Assembly (NCBI GenBank): GCA_039545275.1
Contig: BCHS01000013.1
Span: 496,001-560,000, forward strand
DNA: 64,000 bases
Direction of reading: 5' to 3'
From: Pseudomicrostroma phylloplanum
Lineage: Eukaryota > Basidiomycota > Exobasidiomycetes > Microstromatales
Shown: piece after piece, positions 39,684 through 50,177 of the stretch
Layout: each line of letters opens with the position of its first letter
Numbering within the stretch: position 1 is the stretch's first letter
Made by a program: the position numbers and the translations under genes
Notes under the pieces: model-generated
Database searches by the model: none
Told to the model about the DNA's origin: nothing
What the model saw: the letters and a program-made list of their open reading frames with translations, nothing else

Positions 39684-39757
39684 CAAGTCAAGTCAAGTCA
39701 AGTCAAGTCACTCCACGATGCATGCCTAGGCTAAGCTAACGATGATATATATATATA
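39684..39757. repeat. (AAGTC)5 and (TA)n microsatellites
   Basis: Five AAGTC units occupy 39684-39710. A TA dinucleotide run follows at 39745-39757. Confidence 0.85.
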
Positions 39758-40236
39758 AAAAGACAAAGACGAAGACAGAAGACTGGCTGTCGCTCAGGCG
39801 TACGTACAGAACTGGGAGAACACGACACGACAAGGCAAGAGTAGACCTTGTACGAGTTCCGGTTTCAAGAGCGTCGCTACGAGGGGGGAGAGTCTCTAAG
39901 AGAACGAAAGACGCGCGCGCGCGCAAGAGAAAGGTATGGATGGGTGGAGCTGTTGTCACGAGCAGGGATGGTGACATACATGGGTCAGAAGAGGGGGAGG
40001 CGAGGGGAGGACCAGGGAAAAGGGCAAAGGGGACAGAGCTAGCCAAAGAGCCTGCCAGCTAGTCAAGTGACGGCGCTATGATCTCCACCAGATTGGAAGG
40101 AGCAGAGCGCGGCAGTGGGAATGCATTGTCCAAAGTATGAGTCTTTATGTAGGGCGAGTGTAGCCCTTCCCAGGGTGGATACGCAGTAGAATGGGTGGAG
40201 TCGCATGTGCCTTGCCAGAGGTGGAGACTGTTGCTC

Positions 40237-41054
40237 TCACAGCATAGCCACGATACCTCCTGCCACGACGGCAGCAAAGGATCCCAGCAGACCCAACATG
40301 CCCACATCGAGGGCCATTGCTCCCGAGCTAGAGCTAGAGCTAGAGCTAGAGCTGCCCGATGAGCCCGTCGGTGTGAGTGTCTGGCTCAGCTGGCTATAGC
40401 TAGTCGAGGTAGAGGCAGTAGCTGCAGCTGCACCCGTGGTCCCGCCCGTAGCAGTAGCCCTGAATGTCGTGGCAGTGAGATAGTTGATCGTGGAGGTAGT
40501 CGAGGTGCTCGAGGCAGTTCCCACCACAGCAGTCGCAGTCGCAGAGGAGGCCACCGTCGGTGGGTCTACATCTCCATTCAGCACCTCTTGGGGATCAGCA
40601 GCATAGACGATGTCCCTTGTGTCGGTGAAGCAGATGCCGTCGATGACTGAGCCCACACAGCACCGCACCGTGCCCGAGGCGGTAGTGTAGGTCTGAAAGC
40701 CCGTAGCGCAGACGCCGGCAGTGGCAGCAGCAAAGGCAGTGGTGCCAATGTTGTTGTAAATGGACAGGGCGAGAGAGGCTTGCGAGGATTGAGCTGCAGA
40801 TTAGAGCGGCACAGTCGAGAAGGAAAGTGGATCCGAGAGCAACGGTGTCAGTGGATCTCTCCTCCTGTCTCTATTCCATCACTGTCCAAGCATTCCCCCC
40901 CACTCATCGGGAAGGCCTCACCTGCATCAAGGTCGGCAGCAGCACGTTGCCTGGGTTTTAGTACATTGCGGGCGTGAGGTGCCTTTGCGTGTGCGAAGAG
41001 GGTGCTAGTGAGGAAGACGAGGGCGAGGGTAGCGAGGAGAAAGTGCGACTGCAT
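40237..41054 (-). CDS. Small Cys-containing secreted protein with probable GPI anchor
   Basis: Exons 41054-40922 and 40793-40237 with a 128-bp intron give 229 residues. The N-terminus is a signal peptide (LLATLALVFLTSTLFAHA) followed by a dibasic-like RNVLKPRQR that may be a processing site. A compact domain of about 70 residues has four Cys (GVCATG, VRCCVG, DGICF). A Thr/Ser/Ala stalk, a poly-Ser run coded by GAGCTA-type repeats and a C-terminal hydrophobic helix (MLGLLGSFAAVVAGGIVAM) typical of GPI signals follow. It is likely a cell-surface protein. The Cys pattern matches neither CFEM nor hydrophobin spacing, so the family is unknown. Confidence 0.72.
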
Positions 41055-41275
41055 AGTGGGAGGAGGTACTGGAGGTAAAGAAATGAGCGGAGGTTGAGAG
41101 TGGGGTAGTGAGAGTGCGGGAGATTGTGAGAGAGAGGGAGCGTGTGTGAGTGAGAGAGTAAGGAGGGATGAAGGAGAGAGCCGATCAAGAGGAGGTCCTG
41201 TGAGTGATCGTGGTGCGAGTGAGTGCGCGTGGGGAGGGGGACGACGAGGAAGAAGGAGGAGGTGAGGCTAGGGAC

Positions 41276-41305
41276 GTGAGTGAGTGAGTGAGTGAGTGAG
41301 TGAGT
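41276..41305. repeat. (GTGA)n microsatellite
   Basis: About seven perfect GTGA/TGAG units lie upstream of the small GPI-type protein gene, probably within its leader or promoter. Confidence 0.9.
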
Positions 41306-41828
41306 ACAAACAAGAAGGTGGGGATGTATGGAAATAGGGCGAGTGTATGTGTGTATGTGTACCTGTGTGCGCCTCGCTGCTGCAGTCCCTCCTTGCCCTG
41401 CACGCCTGCACACGCCCCTTCTCACGGGCGAGGGGCGGCACGGGCACGGCACGAGGCGTGCAGCTTCCACGCGGGCGGGGCGGGCGCCTCCCAAACGTGG
41501 CCCTGTCACTCTTGAGCTTCCGTTCCGGCCGCCGGAAGGGGCGGAGTGGGTGAGACGGCGAAGATGAGATTTTTTCTTTTTGCACAGGGCCGCGAGATCC
41601 GAGAAACGGTCTCACTGATGTAGCTGTACTCCATCTCTGTCACGTACCTTCTTATCGCCGTCTGTGTGTGCAGTGTGCTTCATGTGCCTGAGCTCTCCCT
41701 CTAGTAAGCTAATTGGCTCGCTGACCGCGCTGACTGTCTGCCCCCATGGTCGGCTGCTTCGGCGTCCCATGGCTGGGGGGGGGGGGGGTGGATGTGTGTG
41801 CGTGTGGCGTGTGAGTGACGAGGGTCCT

Positions 41829-41829
<1 letters not shown>

Positions 41830-41861
<32 letters not shown>
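41830..41861. repeat. (GT)16 microsatellite
   Basis: An uninterrupted GT dinucleotide run lies close to a poly-G tract at 41775-41788. Confidence 0.95.
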
Positions 41862-41862
<1 letters not shown>

Positions 41863-42739
41863 TGCGTCGGGGTTGGGCGGACGGCTGCAGGGGAGATGTG
41901 TGTGAGTGCAATAATGCCTGCCTGCCTGCCTGCGTGTGGTGCCGAGGGGCGTAGAGTAGTGGCCGCTGCTGCCTTGGTCGGTCGCCTGATGTCCGTGGCT
42001 GGGCTGCGTGTATGCGTGTGTGACGCTTCGCCTGCCCGCCGCCCGCCCTGATTGATTGCCGCACCCAGCCAAGAGCAGGGCCCACTCACTCACCCACTCA
42101 CCCACCTCCCCCCACGGCTCAGGACCACCAGGCGACTTACCACTTCGCCCTTCTTCCCGACCGAGGCCCATCGCTGCTCATCATCATCATCATCGTCGTC
42201 TCTTCCTCCCCTTCGCTATCCATCCTCGTCCTCTGCCTTTGCATTACCCATCCTTTTATTGGCTCTGGGCCTTTCCGCTTAGCCTCTCCGATTAGAAGCT
42301 TGAGAGCGGACTGGGAACTGAGGTGCCGCCGCCAAGGAAAACCAGAATCAAGGCTGCACCCTCTTCCTGAGCAGTAGGATCACCAATCACTTCGCGACGA
42401 TAAGCGTCTGTCTCAACGTAGCACTCGTCGACTTGAGCATCCCCACTCTACCCAAGGCATCTCGTCTGTCCTCCTTGCTACCTCGCCAAAGTGCCCCTTT
42501 TGGCACCCCGCTTGCTCTCTCCCACGATCCCAAAGAGGTCCAAGCGCCGAGACCCGAGCAATCACTTCTACAGACCTTCTCAGAAGCTTTTCCTCATCAA
42601 TCCTCCCCTCCCTTTGCTTCCTCTTCACCTCCTCTCATCACCGTAATTGGCTACAAACCTCTCTCACCCAAGCATCACCTCTGCGTAGCTTCCGGCGAGC
42701 TACTTCCTTGACGGGACCGCCTTTTGGCGCCGTTCCACA

Positions 42740-45700
42740 ATGGCGCGCTCCCACACACGGCATGTCTCGTACCCATGCCGCCTGCTTGCCCTCGGCGTGG
42801 CCCTGCTGCTATCGGTCTCGCCAAACCCTGTGCTTGGTCAGTCTGGTGTGCTCAATACCCTGACCAAGGCAGCCAGCGCATCGGCCACCGCAACCAGTGT
42901 CGCTGCCGCCTCGAATCCTACCATTGAGCTCTCCAATACCCAGGTCCCCTTTGTGCTCCAGAGACCTGCCCCAGTCCACGTAAATCATAGGGGACGGCCT
43001 CGAGTGCAGAATGAATTCTCGCAATGCTCGAATCTCAATGGTCTGGAGATGACAGACGCTCAGAATAGGCTCAACCTCTCGGCAATCTATGCTCAGTACG
43101 ACGAGTCACCGGGCAGTAGCGTCTTAGGCGAGGCTCCTCACAAGGCCGTGTTACGGATTCTCGGCGTGGGCGAGGTCGCTGACCAGTCATTCGGAGCAAA
43201 TGCGAGCTACTTTGGTGCAATCCAGGCGACAACCACCTTCCTCAACTTCGACGTCTTTAGCAACCTCACCTACCTCTGCGACAACGTCTACCCCACCGCG
43301 CCCGACACGACACAAGAGTACGTTGGTCACAACTCCTGTACCTATGGACCCGGAGAGGTTGCCTTTGAGGTCAATGTGCCCCTCAATGCCACCTACCAGC
43401 TGGGAACGCTCTGGACTCAGATCCTCCTGATAGACTACTCTCAGCCGGCCCGGGTCATTGCTTGCGTCGACGTACCAGTGTCTCCCTATATGAACGAAGA
43501 AACGTGGTACTGGACTCTCATGTTCTGGCTGCCAATCGCCCTCTTCGTCGGCTACTTTGTCTCAGTCTCCATGGCTCGAGCTATTACAGCGGCTACTACT
43601 AGGGCTAGGGCATTCAAGAATCGAGCTCGAGAAGGTAGCGCGCCTTCGTTCCTGCGGGACCACCTGAATCCTGTCATTATCTCGGCGCTGAGCGGACAGG
43701 GTATGATCCTGTCTCCAGCTCTGCTACGCTTTGCTACACCCGGCTGCTGGGAGATCCTCTTCCACCTGCAATTCGTGGTGATGCTCGCAATGCTCGCCGT
43801 CAGGTGGCCCAACTTCAGCTATCCCTTCTTCCAGCAAGCAGCTTGGGCTTCCTTGCTGGGCAATATCACCCTCATCCCCGACGAGAGCTCGTATCAGTTC
43901 GGACCTTCCTTTTCGAATGCCACTCTGCCCGTGGGGGACATCGGGACGCAGATGAGCAACCCTTCCAGCAACCTGTACATGGACGCTTCGGTGCCGGAAG
44001 CATTGCTCAGCCTGGGAGGCAACGGAGCTTACACTGGAATCTCTGCGTTTGCATCCATGATTGGGCTGGATGACTCCGGGCTCTTCTCAACTTGTGTTGC
44101 CATCTGGCTCATCATCGTCGCCATCTTCGTAGCGGTGGCTATAGTGGGCTGGTTCATTGACACGATCGCACTGGCAGTGACGAAGATCCAACGTAGGAGG
44201 GAGAATCGACTGGACTACCAGCTGGCGGATCCCGGCATGGCCGGTATGCACTCGCAGAAGGATGGCGAGCTCTTCATGGACGCTGACGGTAACGTGAAGG
44301 ACGCGAGGAACTCCTACTATGGCTTTCTTGGGTCATGGCCTCGAGGCTTCAATCCTAGCCCACATCTCCACTGGGCTGCTCTGCACGGCAATATCGTGCG
44401 GGCAGTGGTGATGTTCCACCTGCCGATCACGATCCTTTCGGTAAACCAATTTGCGAATGCAAGTGAGAACAACTTCTCTACGAAATCCGTCATCCTAGCC
44501 TCGGTAGCATTCGCCATCATCTCAGTGATCCTCCCCGTTTACCTGGTATGGCGAATTGCAAGGAGCCCAGCTCGCAAACTCTACGACGATATTGAAACCC
44601 TATTGGCCCTGGGTCCTGTCTACAACACGTACTCTCCTGGAAGTCAGCTCTTCTATGCTGTGACGCTGACTTATTCGTTGATCGCGGGCGTCGTCGTGGG
44701 GGCGTCGCAAAGGTCTGGCTCAGCACAAGCCATCATCCTACTCGTTCTGGAGGTAGCCATGGGACTTGCCTCGATGCTCTGGCTTCCTTGGGGAGAAGGC
44801 GGAATGATGGGTCCAATCTGCTTCTTCACAACGGCTCTACGGGTCGGCTCCGTTGTCCTGGTGGTACTCCTCACCCCGATCGTCGACCTGTCAACGCGAG
44901 CCTCGGCGTGGGTCACCTACGTCGTCCTACTGCTTCAGGGCATCTTCTTTAGCGTTCTCACCTTGATCTTCCTAGTGAAGATGCTCGAAGCTCTTATCCG
45001 AATGCTCTGGAGAGTGCCCTATGATGAGAAGCTCAATGCTCGAAGCGGCGGTATTGGAGGAGCGATTAGGATGATATCAAGAAGGAAAGACAAGATTCTC
45101 CAGATGTCCAACCCCAAGCGAAGCAGGCGAGGAACCTCCGGAGGCATTAGCATTGCGAGCATGCCAGAGATGCCCAGCATGAAGAGGGGTGATTCGCTGT
45201 CTGGTCGCTCTTCCCTGATGCTCGTCGGGCCGGAAGGCTACGCCTCAACGAGAGGCGCCAACATCCCACTCACTCGCTCCAGGCAAGCCTCCTTCGCAAG
45301 CTATCTAGACTTTGCCAATGCTGCCAACGCCAACGCGCGCCTCTCTCCTGGAGGCGCTGCCCCCTTGACCATTGCAGGCTGGCCAACTTCGGCTACTTCT
45401 CCAGGTGGAGACTTCTTCACCAGTGCCGGCGCCTACAACCAATACCTCCAGTACGAGCGCAACGACGACGAGAAGCAGATGATGGGCAATATGCCTCCTC
45501 CAGCCCGCTCTCCTGGCGAGGGTATGCCCACTCCCATCGTTGGCTTCGAGCGCGTCTCGGGCCGGAGAATAGGCGAGACCGGAGCAGAGTACGCCGCGGT
45601 GGGGCGCGGACCTGGTGGGCAAGAGCACAAGGAGAAGCGATCCGCAAGTGGTAAGCAGGCCTCAGAGCTGAGCAGTACAGCCGCTGCTGCCTCGTTTGCT

Positions 45701-46771
45701 CGAGCGCAGTCACGGCGAGAGGCTCGACTGGCCGCTTCCGCCTCTATAAAGGGTAAAGCTGCAGGCGCGCCTTCTCGTCGTCGTTCCAAGTTCTTGCCTC
45801 GGCGCAAGGAGCCTTCGGAGGAGGATCACCTCACATCGGAGGAAGACGAGAGCAACTTGGGCGGGACATGGGGCACCTCTACTCTGAGTACGCAGCACGG
45901 CCCCTGGAACGGTCTTGCCAAGATGCAGGCCGCGTTGAGCAACTGGAAGGAGAAGCTCGGCGGAGGCGGCGCTGATGATAGGCAGGACACAGAGGCAGGG
46001 AAGGGCGGCCTGGGTGGAATCTCAGAGGAAGACGCCATGATGTCTGCTGGTCCCTCGAGTGGCTTCCAAGTGATCAGGGCAAACCCCCGTGGTCGAGGCT
46101 CCCGTATGCAGCCCCAAGCGGCGAACAAGGCAGAGAGGGAGCTACAGTACAGCAGCAACGACGACCTCCTCGATTCGACGGCCATGGCGGCCATGGCCTC
46201 TAGCTCGCGCCCGCCTTCCAGCCTAGGCAGGAGCGGTGCAGGACAGAACACACCGCCTTCTGCTGCTGGGGCTGCGCGCGGCGAAGGAGAGGGAGGGGAC
46301 AGCCGGCGCTACTCAACAGGCAACGGCCTGACCATCACACAAGATCAAGGCTACACCGGGTCTGGCTCTGGCTCTGGCTCTGCTCCAGGCTCAAACGTGT
46401 CTGCTGCTCCCCGACCCCTCTCGGCGACTGCAGCGTCCTACTACGACCCCGCAGCGGCCTTCGGCATCCTTGGAGCGGACCTCGCACGCGCACTCACTAC
46501 TTCTTCCTCCGAGGGACACGTCGAGGAGGAGCTTGGCGGGTCTGGCTCAGGAGGAGGTGCAGGAGGGAGGAAAAGGGCACGAGACGAAGAGAAGTTCTGG
46601 CTGCCGCCTACACGATTTGGAACTGGTGGGGAAGGAGTCTACAACTCTCCTGGCGCTGCTAGTGCTGCCCCTGGTGGTGGTACTGCTGCTGGACCAAGGA
46701 GCGAGAATCGCCAGTCCCGCATCGAGCTGCTGGACCCCGAGGAGGACTCGATCTGGCATGGTCTCCGCTGA
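42740..46771 (+). CDS. TRP-like ion channel, Flc/Pkd2-type membrane protein
   Basis: Fungal TRP-like proteins (Flc, Pkd2, TRP-ML families) act in calcium and membrane-stress signalling or FAD transport at ER, vacuole or plasma membrane. This is one exon of 1,343 residues. A signal peptide (LLALGVALLLSVSPNPVLG) leads into a Cys-containing, N-glycosylatable luminal ML-like domain (FSQCSNLNGLEM, YLCDNVYP, NSCTYGPGEVAFEV, VIACVDVP). About nine membrane helices follow between residues 250 and 760, including WYWTLMFWLPIALFVGYF and the family-type WEILFHLQFVVML. The cytosolic tail of about 580 residues is Ser/Gly-rich and basic with RRRSK patches. The start context CACAATGG is good and no earlier ATG occurs for roughly 600 bases. 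Confidence 0.82.
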   Translation: MARSHTRHVSYPCRLLALGVALLLSVSPNPVLGQSGVLNTLTKAASASATATSVAAASNPTIELSNTQVPFVLQRPAPVHVNHRGRPRVQNEFSQCSNLNGLEMTDAQNRLNLSAIYAQYDESPGSSVLGEAPHKAVLRILGVGEVADQSFGANASYFGAIQATTTFLNFDVFSNLTYLCDNVYPTAPDTTQEYVGHNSCTYGPGEVAFEVNVPLNATYQLGTLWTQILLIDYSQPARVIACVDVPVSPYMNEETWYWTLMFWLPIALFVGYFVSVSMARAITAATTRARAFKNRAREGSAPSFLRDHLNPVIISALSGQGMILSPALLRFATPGCWEILFHLQFVVMLAMLAVRWPNFSYPFFQQAAWASLLGNITLIPDESSYQFGPSFSNATLPVGDIGTQMSNPSSNLYMDASVPEALLSLGGNGAYTGISAFASMIGLDDSGLFSTCVAIWLIIVAIFVAVAIVGWFIDTIALAVTKIQRRRENRLDYQLADPGMAGMHSQKDGELFMDADGNVKDARNSYYGFLGSWPRGFNPSPHLHWAALHGNIVRAVVMFHLPITILSVNQFANASENNFSTKSVILASVAFAIISVILPVYLVWRIARSPARKLYDDIETLLALGPVYNTYSPGSQLFYAVTLTYSLIAGVVVGASQRSGSAQAIILLVLEVAMGLASMLWLPWGEGGMMGPICFFTTALRVGSVVLVVLLTPIVDLSTRASAWVTYVVLLLQGIFFSVLTLIFLVKMLEALIRMLWRVPYDEKLNARSGGIGGAIRMISRRKDKILQMSNPKRSRRGTSGGISIASMPEMPSMKRGDSLSGRSSLMLVGPEGYASTRGANIPLTRSRQASFASYLDFANAANANARLSPGGAAPLTIAGWPTSATSPGGDFFTSAGAYNQYLQYERNDDEKQMMGNMPPPARSPGEGMPTPIVGFERVSGRRIGETGAEYAAVGRGPGGQEHKEKRSASGKQASELSSTAAAASFARAQSRREARLAASASIKGKAAGAPSRRRSKFLPRRKEPSEEDHLTSEEDESNLGGTWGTSTLSTQHGPWNGLAKMQAALSNWKEKLGGGGADDRQDTEAGKGGLGGISEEDAMMSAGPSSGFQVIRANPRGRGSRMQPQAANKAERELQYSSNDDLLDSTAMAAMASSSRPPSSLGRSGAGQNTPPSAAGAARGEGEGGDSRRYSTGNGLTITQDQGYTGSGSGSGSAPGSNVSAAPRPLSATAASYYDPAAAFGILGADLARALTTSSSEGHVEEELGGSGSGGGAGGRKRARDEEKFWLPPTRFGTGGEGVYNSPGAASAAPGGGTAAGPRSENRQSRIELLDPEEDSIWHGLR

Positions 46772-46814
46772 GGACTGTAGTGGAGGTACAGTCACATTGG
46801 CTTCATGCGCGCCA

Positions 46815-46857
<43 letters not shown>

Positions 46858-47287
46858 GAACATTTCCTCCCTACACACGCGCTGCACTGCACTGCGCTAC
46901 GTTGATTCGTGCGCGCAACACGCGCGATATACAAGAACATTCCCTTCCCTTTCCTTTCCTTCCTTTTCGCATCCTTGCCTTTTTCCCACTATTGCATCTT
47001 CTTCCTGTATGAAAAGTCTCACTCCTGTCCTGTCCTGTCCTGTCTTGTCCTTCTTTGGTATTTCCTCTCTGTCCGGGCGAAGGTCGAGGTCGAGCTATGT
47101 ACAATATTGAAATCGAATTGAAGGGAAGTGAATATACAAGAAAGACTGTATGTACAAGTGCACAAGGCAGAAGGCGAGAGGCGCAAGGTATCTCGTGATC
47201 TGGGCTGGTTTTCGTGCGTGCCGTCGTAACAGGTTTAGGGCCGTACAAGATTACTCGACGATATGATCAGCAGCCTGTCCGCCCGCC
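46772..47287. other. Convergent 3' spacer, TRP-like / DUF1399 genes
   Basis: This 516-bp spacer contains the (AC)n run and a TTTCC/TGTCC-rich pyrimidine stretch at about 46940-47060. I see no gene. Confidence 0.5.
46819..46856. repeat. (AC)19 microsatellite
   Basis: A long uninterrupted AC run begins about 45 bases after the TRP-like stop codon, in its presumed 3' untranslated region. Confidence 0.95.
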
Positions 47288-49648
47288 TCAGCAACTAGCG
47301 GCCCCCATGTACATCGCCATTGGTGACCCAAGCCCAGCAGCCATCCCATAAATGTCCGTAGACCCATTACTACTGCGATCGGACCTCACCAGCCGCGTAC
47401 CATCCTCATTCTTGCGCATTCTGTCGCCAGGAATCGTGAGGAGCCCGCCCGTCTGCGGCTTCCTACTGGGAAAGTCGTGCCCGGGGACACGCGGATTTGA
47501 TAGGGTGGAGGTGAGGAAGGGGGAACTGAGCTCTGTGGCGTTGTAGCGACTGTGTGAAAGCGGAAGAAGGGGAAAGGATGTGTGAGGAGAATGTCAGCCT
47601 TCTGAGAATTGAGAAGATCGAAAGAGCATAACGGTCTAGCGTGTCGCGATCGCTACTCACCCAAATGCGCTCCGGTGTTTTCCGTCGTCGTCGCCAGATG
47701 CATCGGTGACCTCTTGCTTGGTGGCCGGGTTGATCACCGCAATGGCGTTATGGTCGCTAGGATGATCGGCGCGATCATTGCCCGTCTCTACCGGAGCGAC
47801 GGCTACGCTCTTACCTTTGCCCTTGAGGCGCGCCTTGAGTCCTCCCATGAGCTCCTTGCGCTTGCCGGAAATACCCGCGCCTTTAGTGCTGCAGCCACAC
47901 TGCGAGTAAGGTCGGCTGTACCTCTTCTTCCACTCTTCGGCAGTCCGCTCGAAGGCCCTCCCCACTTCGGACTTCTCCACCTTGTCTGCATGGTCGATGA
48001 ACCGTCCGAGATACTGGTAGCAGTCTTCGTAGTAGCGTGGCATCAGCATATGGGTATGCCAGCCAAAGTCGATGTCCAGCGTGGGCGCAAAGACCAGTCG
48101 AGGAATTGCAAAGTGCAGGTGCATGTACATGTGATAGCGCCTCGCTGCAGTGGACAGGAGCGTGGTATCCAGGGTCGTTGCGAGAGTTGAAGGGGGCAGC
48201 CATGAGAGGTTGTCCAGAGATGAGACGAATCGCTCTTGCCTGTGGGTGGCCGCCACTAGATCAAGAGATGCGGGACTGATAGGATGAGATCCAGAAGGTA
48301 GGTAGTATGAGAAAAGCAGAGCTGTGCGAGTAGCAAGATCTTCTTTGTTACCCTCCTTGATCATGATGTCTTCCTTCTCCTTCTCGTACTGATGCGCAGA
48401 GGCAATGACCTTGTTCTCGAAGGTCATCGCCATGACGTTGACATCACAGCCTGCATCAGCAAAGGCTTCGTCTGCGGTTTGCGTGCCGAGTGTAATCTTT
48501 CCATAACGATCCTCTCCTTCATAAACGCACGGGGCCCCGAAGCGATTGATCTCACTGCCGGTGAGGATGCGTTGGTGTGCAATGAGTCGATGCAAAGGGG
48601 GCCCATATGGGTCCTTGAAGTAGAAGGAGCCATTGTGTTGCGCGGATAGGATGCCACCGCGGAGACGCCAGCCTATTCTATCATTCTCACCCCTCGCCCA
48701 GGTATCGAGATCTCCCAAGAATCTTCGGCCACACAAGGTCGCGGGCGTGATAATTTGACCACAACTCTCACACTTTGCAGACCAAGCGGGTGCCCCTTCC
48801 ACAGCGGGCTGGCTGAGTGTTGCGTAGGAGACGTAGGTCGCCCTGGCACAGCCAGCCCGGGGACACGGTACGTGTGTGCCTTCGTTCGAGTAGCCAAGCA
48901 AGTCACCGCTCGCACTCAGGTCCGGGAGCGCGTCAAAGACGGAGCCAGTCTTCTCATTCCAGGTCTGAGCGGCTGACAAGCTGTCCAACCTGCCTGCCTG
49001 GCCGTCTCCCTTCTCCCTGTACGTCGGTCTTAGACAAGCGGCTAGCTGAGCAAGAGGGAAGGCCCAACAAGCGAGGGCTTGCCTCGAAGTGAGACGTACA
49101 ACGTCTTCCCTGTATCGCGCCGGATTCAGCAGATAGGTATGCCAGATCATTGCTACGTCGAGGGGAGGAAGGAGGTGCGCCGGCAGAGGCTCCGCTCGAG
49201 CCATTGGGCAGGTGTCGTCCAGTTGATACGGTGCTCGAGCAAGGCCGAGCACGCCTATGGTCATGGAAGAAGGTGGAAGGACAGCGGAGATGTATAGCTC
49301 AAACCGCACCAGGGCTCTCGTGAGGAAGGCTGTCCAGGCAGTGTCTTCATCGGCAGTGCCGCTCTGGGCCGCTTCCTCGTAGCCAGGGACTGCTGCGCTG
49401 GGGTCCGCAGGCCTGCTAGAGCCATTGACGTACGGTGGCGGAGCTGCTGCCGAGCCTCCACCCCCGTGATGGTGAGTGCTCTTCCATCGTCGCTTGAGAT
49501 CGCGGAAGGCTGCAAGGAGTACGAGGTGATCACCCAAGGCTTCAGGCGCGAAGAAGGGCTCGACCTTGCCGAACCCAACCAAATAGGCCTGGTCATTATC
49601 AATGGAGGTGTATTCCCTGACTGGTGAGCCTCCTGTATACGTGGTCAT
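47288..49648 (-). CDS. DUF1399 / GRDP-like (glycine-rich-domain-containing-like) protein
   Basis: DUF1399 proteins are widespread in fungi and plants; plant GRDP proteins affect growth and stress responses, but no biochemical activity is settled. Exons 49648-47661 and 47549-47288 give 749 residues. Two signature blocks are present: DVAMIWHTYLLNPARY near residue 175 and DIDFGWHTHMLMPRYY near residue 555, the WHTH/WHTY motifs that define the family. A Cys pair (CPRAGC, CESCG) between them may form a zinc site. The C-terminal exon adds a Ser/Gly tail (RYNATELSSP to MYMGAASC) joined in frame at GG-T. I chose ATG 49648 because a TATA box lies 75 bp upstream and the upstream frame opens only at GTG. 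Confidence 0.78.
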
Positions 49649-50177
49649 GCTTTGCTTTGCTGTGATAGGAGGAGATGAGATAAGGAAAAGGAAGCGGGAA
49701 TGCCGAGTGTGGGGAAGCACTATATACCCGCTTAGTCTACCCCGCATCACCGGCGGTTCATTCCGCACGTCGCCGTTCCCGGGTGTTCCCACCGCGCAAT
49801 GCACCTGACTGATTGCCAAGGCTGCACCCAGACCACGCGGGCAGGCAGGAGAGCAGTGCTGCAGGGACTGATTCGGTTAAATCGCCGCGCGTCATCCACG
49901 CCATCATACAGACGATGCCACTGGGGTCCGCTGGAAGCGAGTCAGACCTCGTACACGTGCATCGAGGGGTCAGGTGAGCATACACGGGGGCAAGTGACAT
50001 GACAATGTGGCAGTGCAGATGACATCGGACAGCGCAGTGGCAAGCTGGGATACTGCGCGCGACTCGTGCACCATTACTTGTGATAAGGATTCTATTGCGA
50101 TGGCCGGAGTCTGGCTGAGATCTAAAGTGAGACAGCGGCACGTGATGATATGCATCGGTGTTTTCCCCCAAAAGGCC
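49649..50177. promoter_or_regulatory. Promoter region of the DUF1399 gene
   Basis: This 529-bp spacer lies between two minus-strand genes. Apart from the TATA box near 49723 I see no gene or repeat. Confidence 0.5.
49719..49727 (-). promoter_or_regulatory. TATA box of the DUF1399 gene
   Basis: TATATAG on the minus strand sits about 75 bp upstream of ATG 49648, in an otherwise GC-rich stretch. It supports the downstream start choice. Confidence 0.65.

Larger units (their letters stand above)
39370..40236. other. Repeat-rich spacer upstream of the Nnf1-like gene
   Basis: This stretch contains the Nnf1-like promoter and the 3' flank of the next gene. It is packed with short repeats: GCGT/CAGG-rich sequence and three 14-bp units at 39607-39648, (AAGTC)5 at 39684-39710, (TA)n at 39745-39757 and (CG)n at 39911-39924. 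I see no gene. Confidence 0.6.
41055..42739. promoter_or_regulatory. Microsatellite-rich divergent region, GPI-type protein / TRP-like channel
   Basis: This 1,685-bp region holds (GTGA)n at 41276-41305, poly-G at 41775-41788, (GT)n at 41830-41861, CTGC repeats near 41917-41932 and a CATCAT run near 42179. From about 42100 it turns CT-rich. There is no ATG for roughly 600 bases before the channel start at 42740, which fits a long leader. ORFs here are translations of the microsatellites. Confidence 0.6.

Noticed and set aside
39742..40062. 106-codon open frames on both strands downstream of the Nnf1-like promoter
   Set aside because: Composition follows the (TA)n, (CG)n and GGA-rich repeats; no homology-like motif or intron support.
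41612..42171. Overlapping minus-strand open frames rich in Thr-His and Ala-His
   Set aside because: They are translations of the (GT)n and (CTGC)n microsatellites and have no start context or domain.
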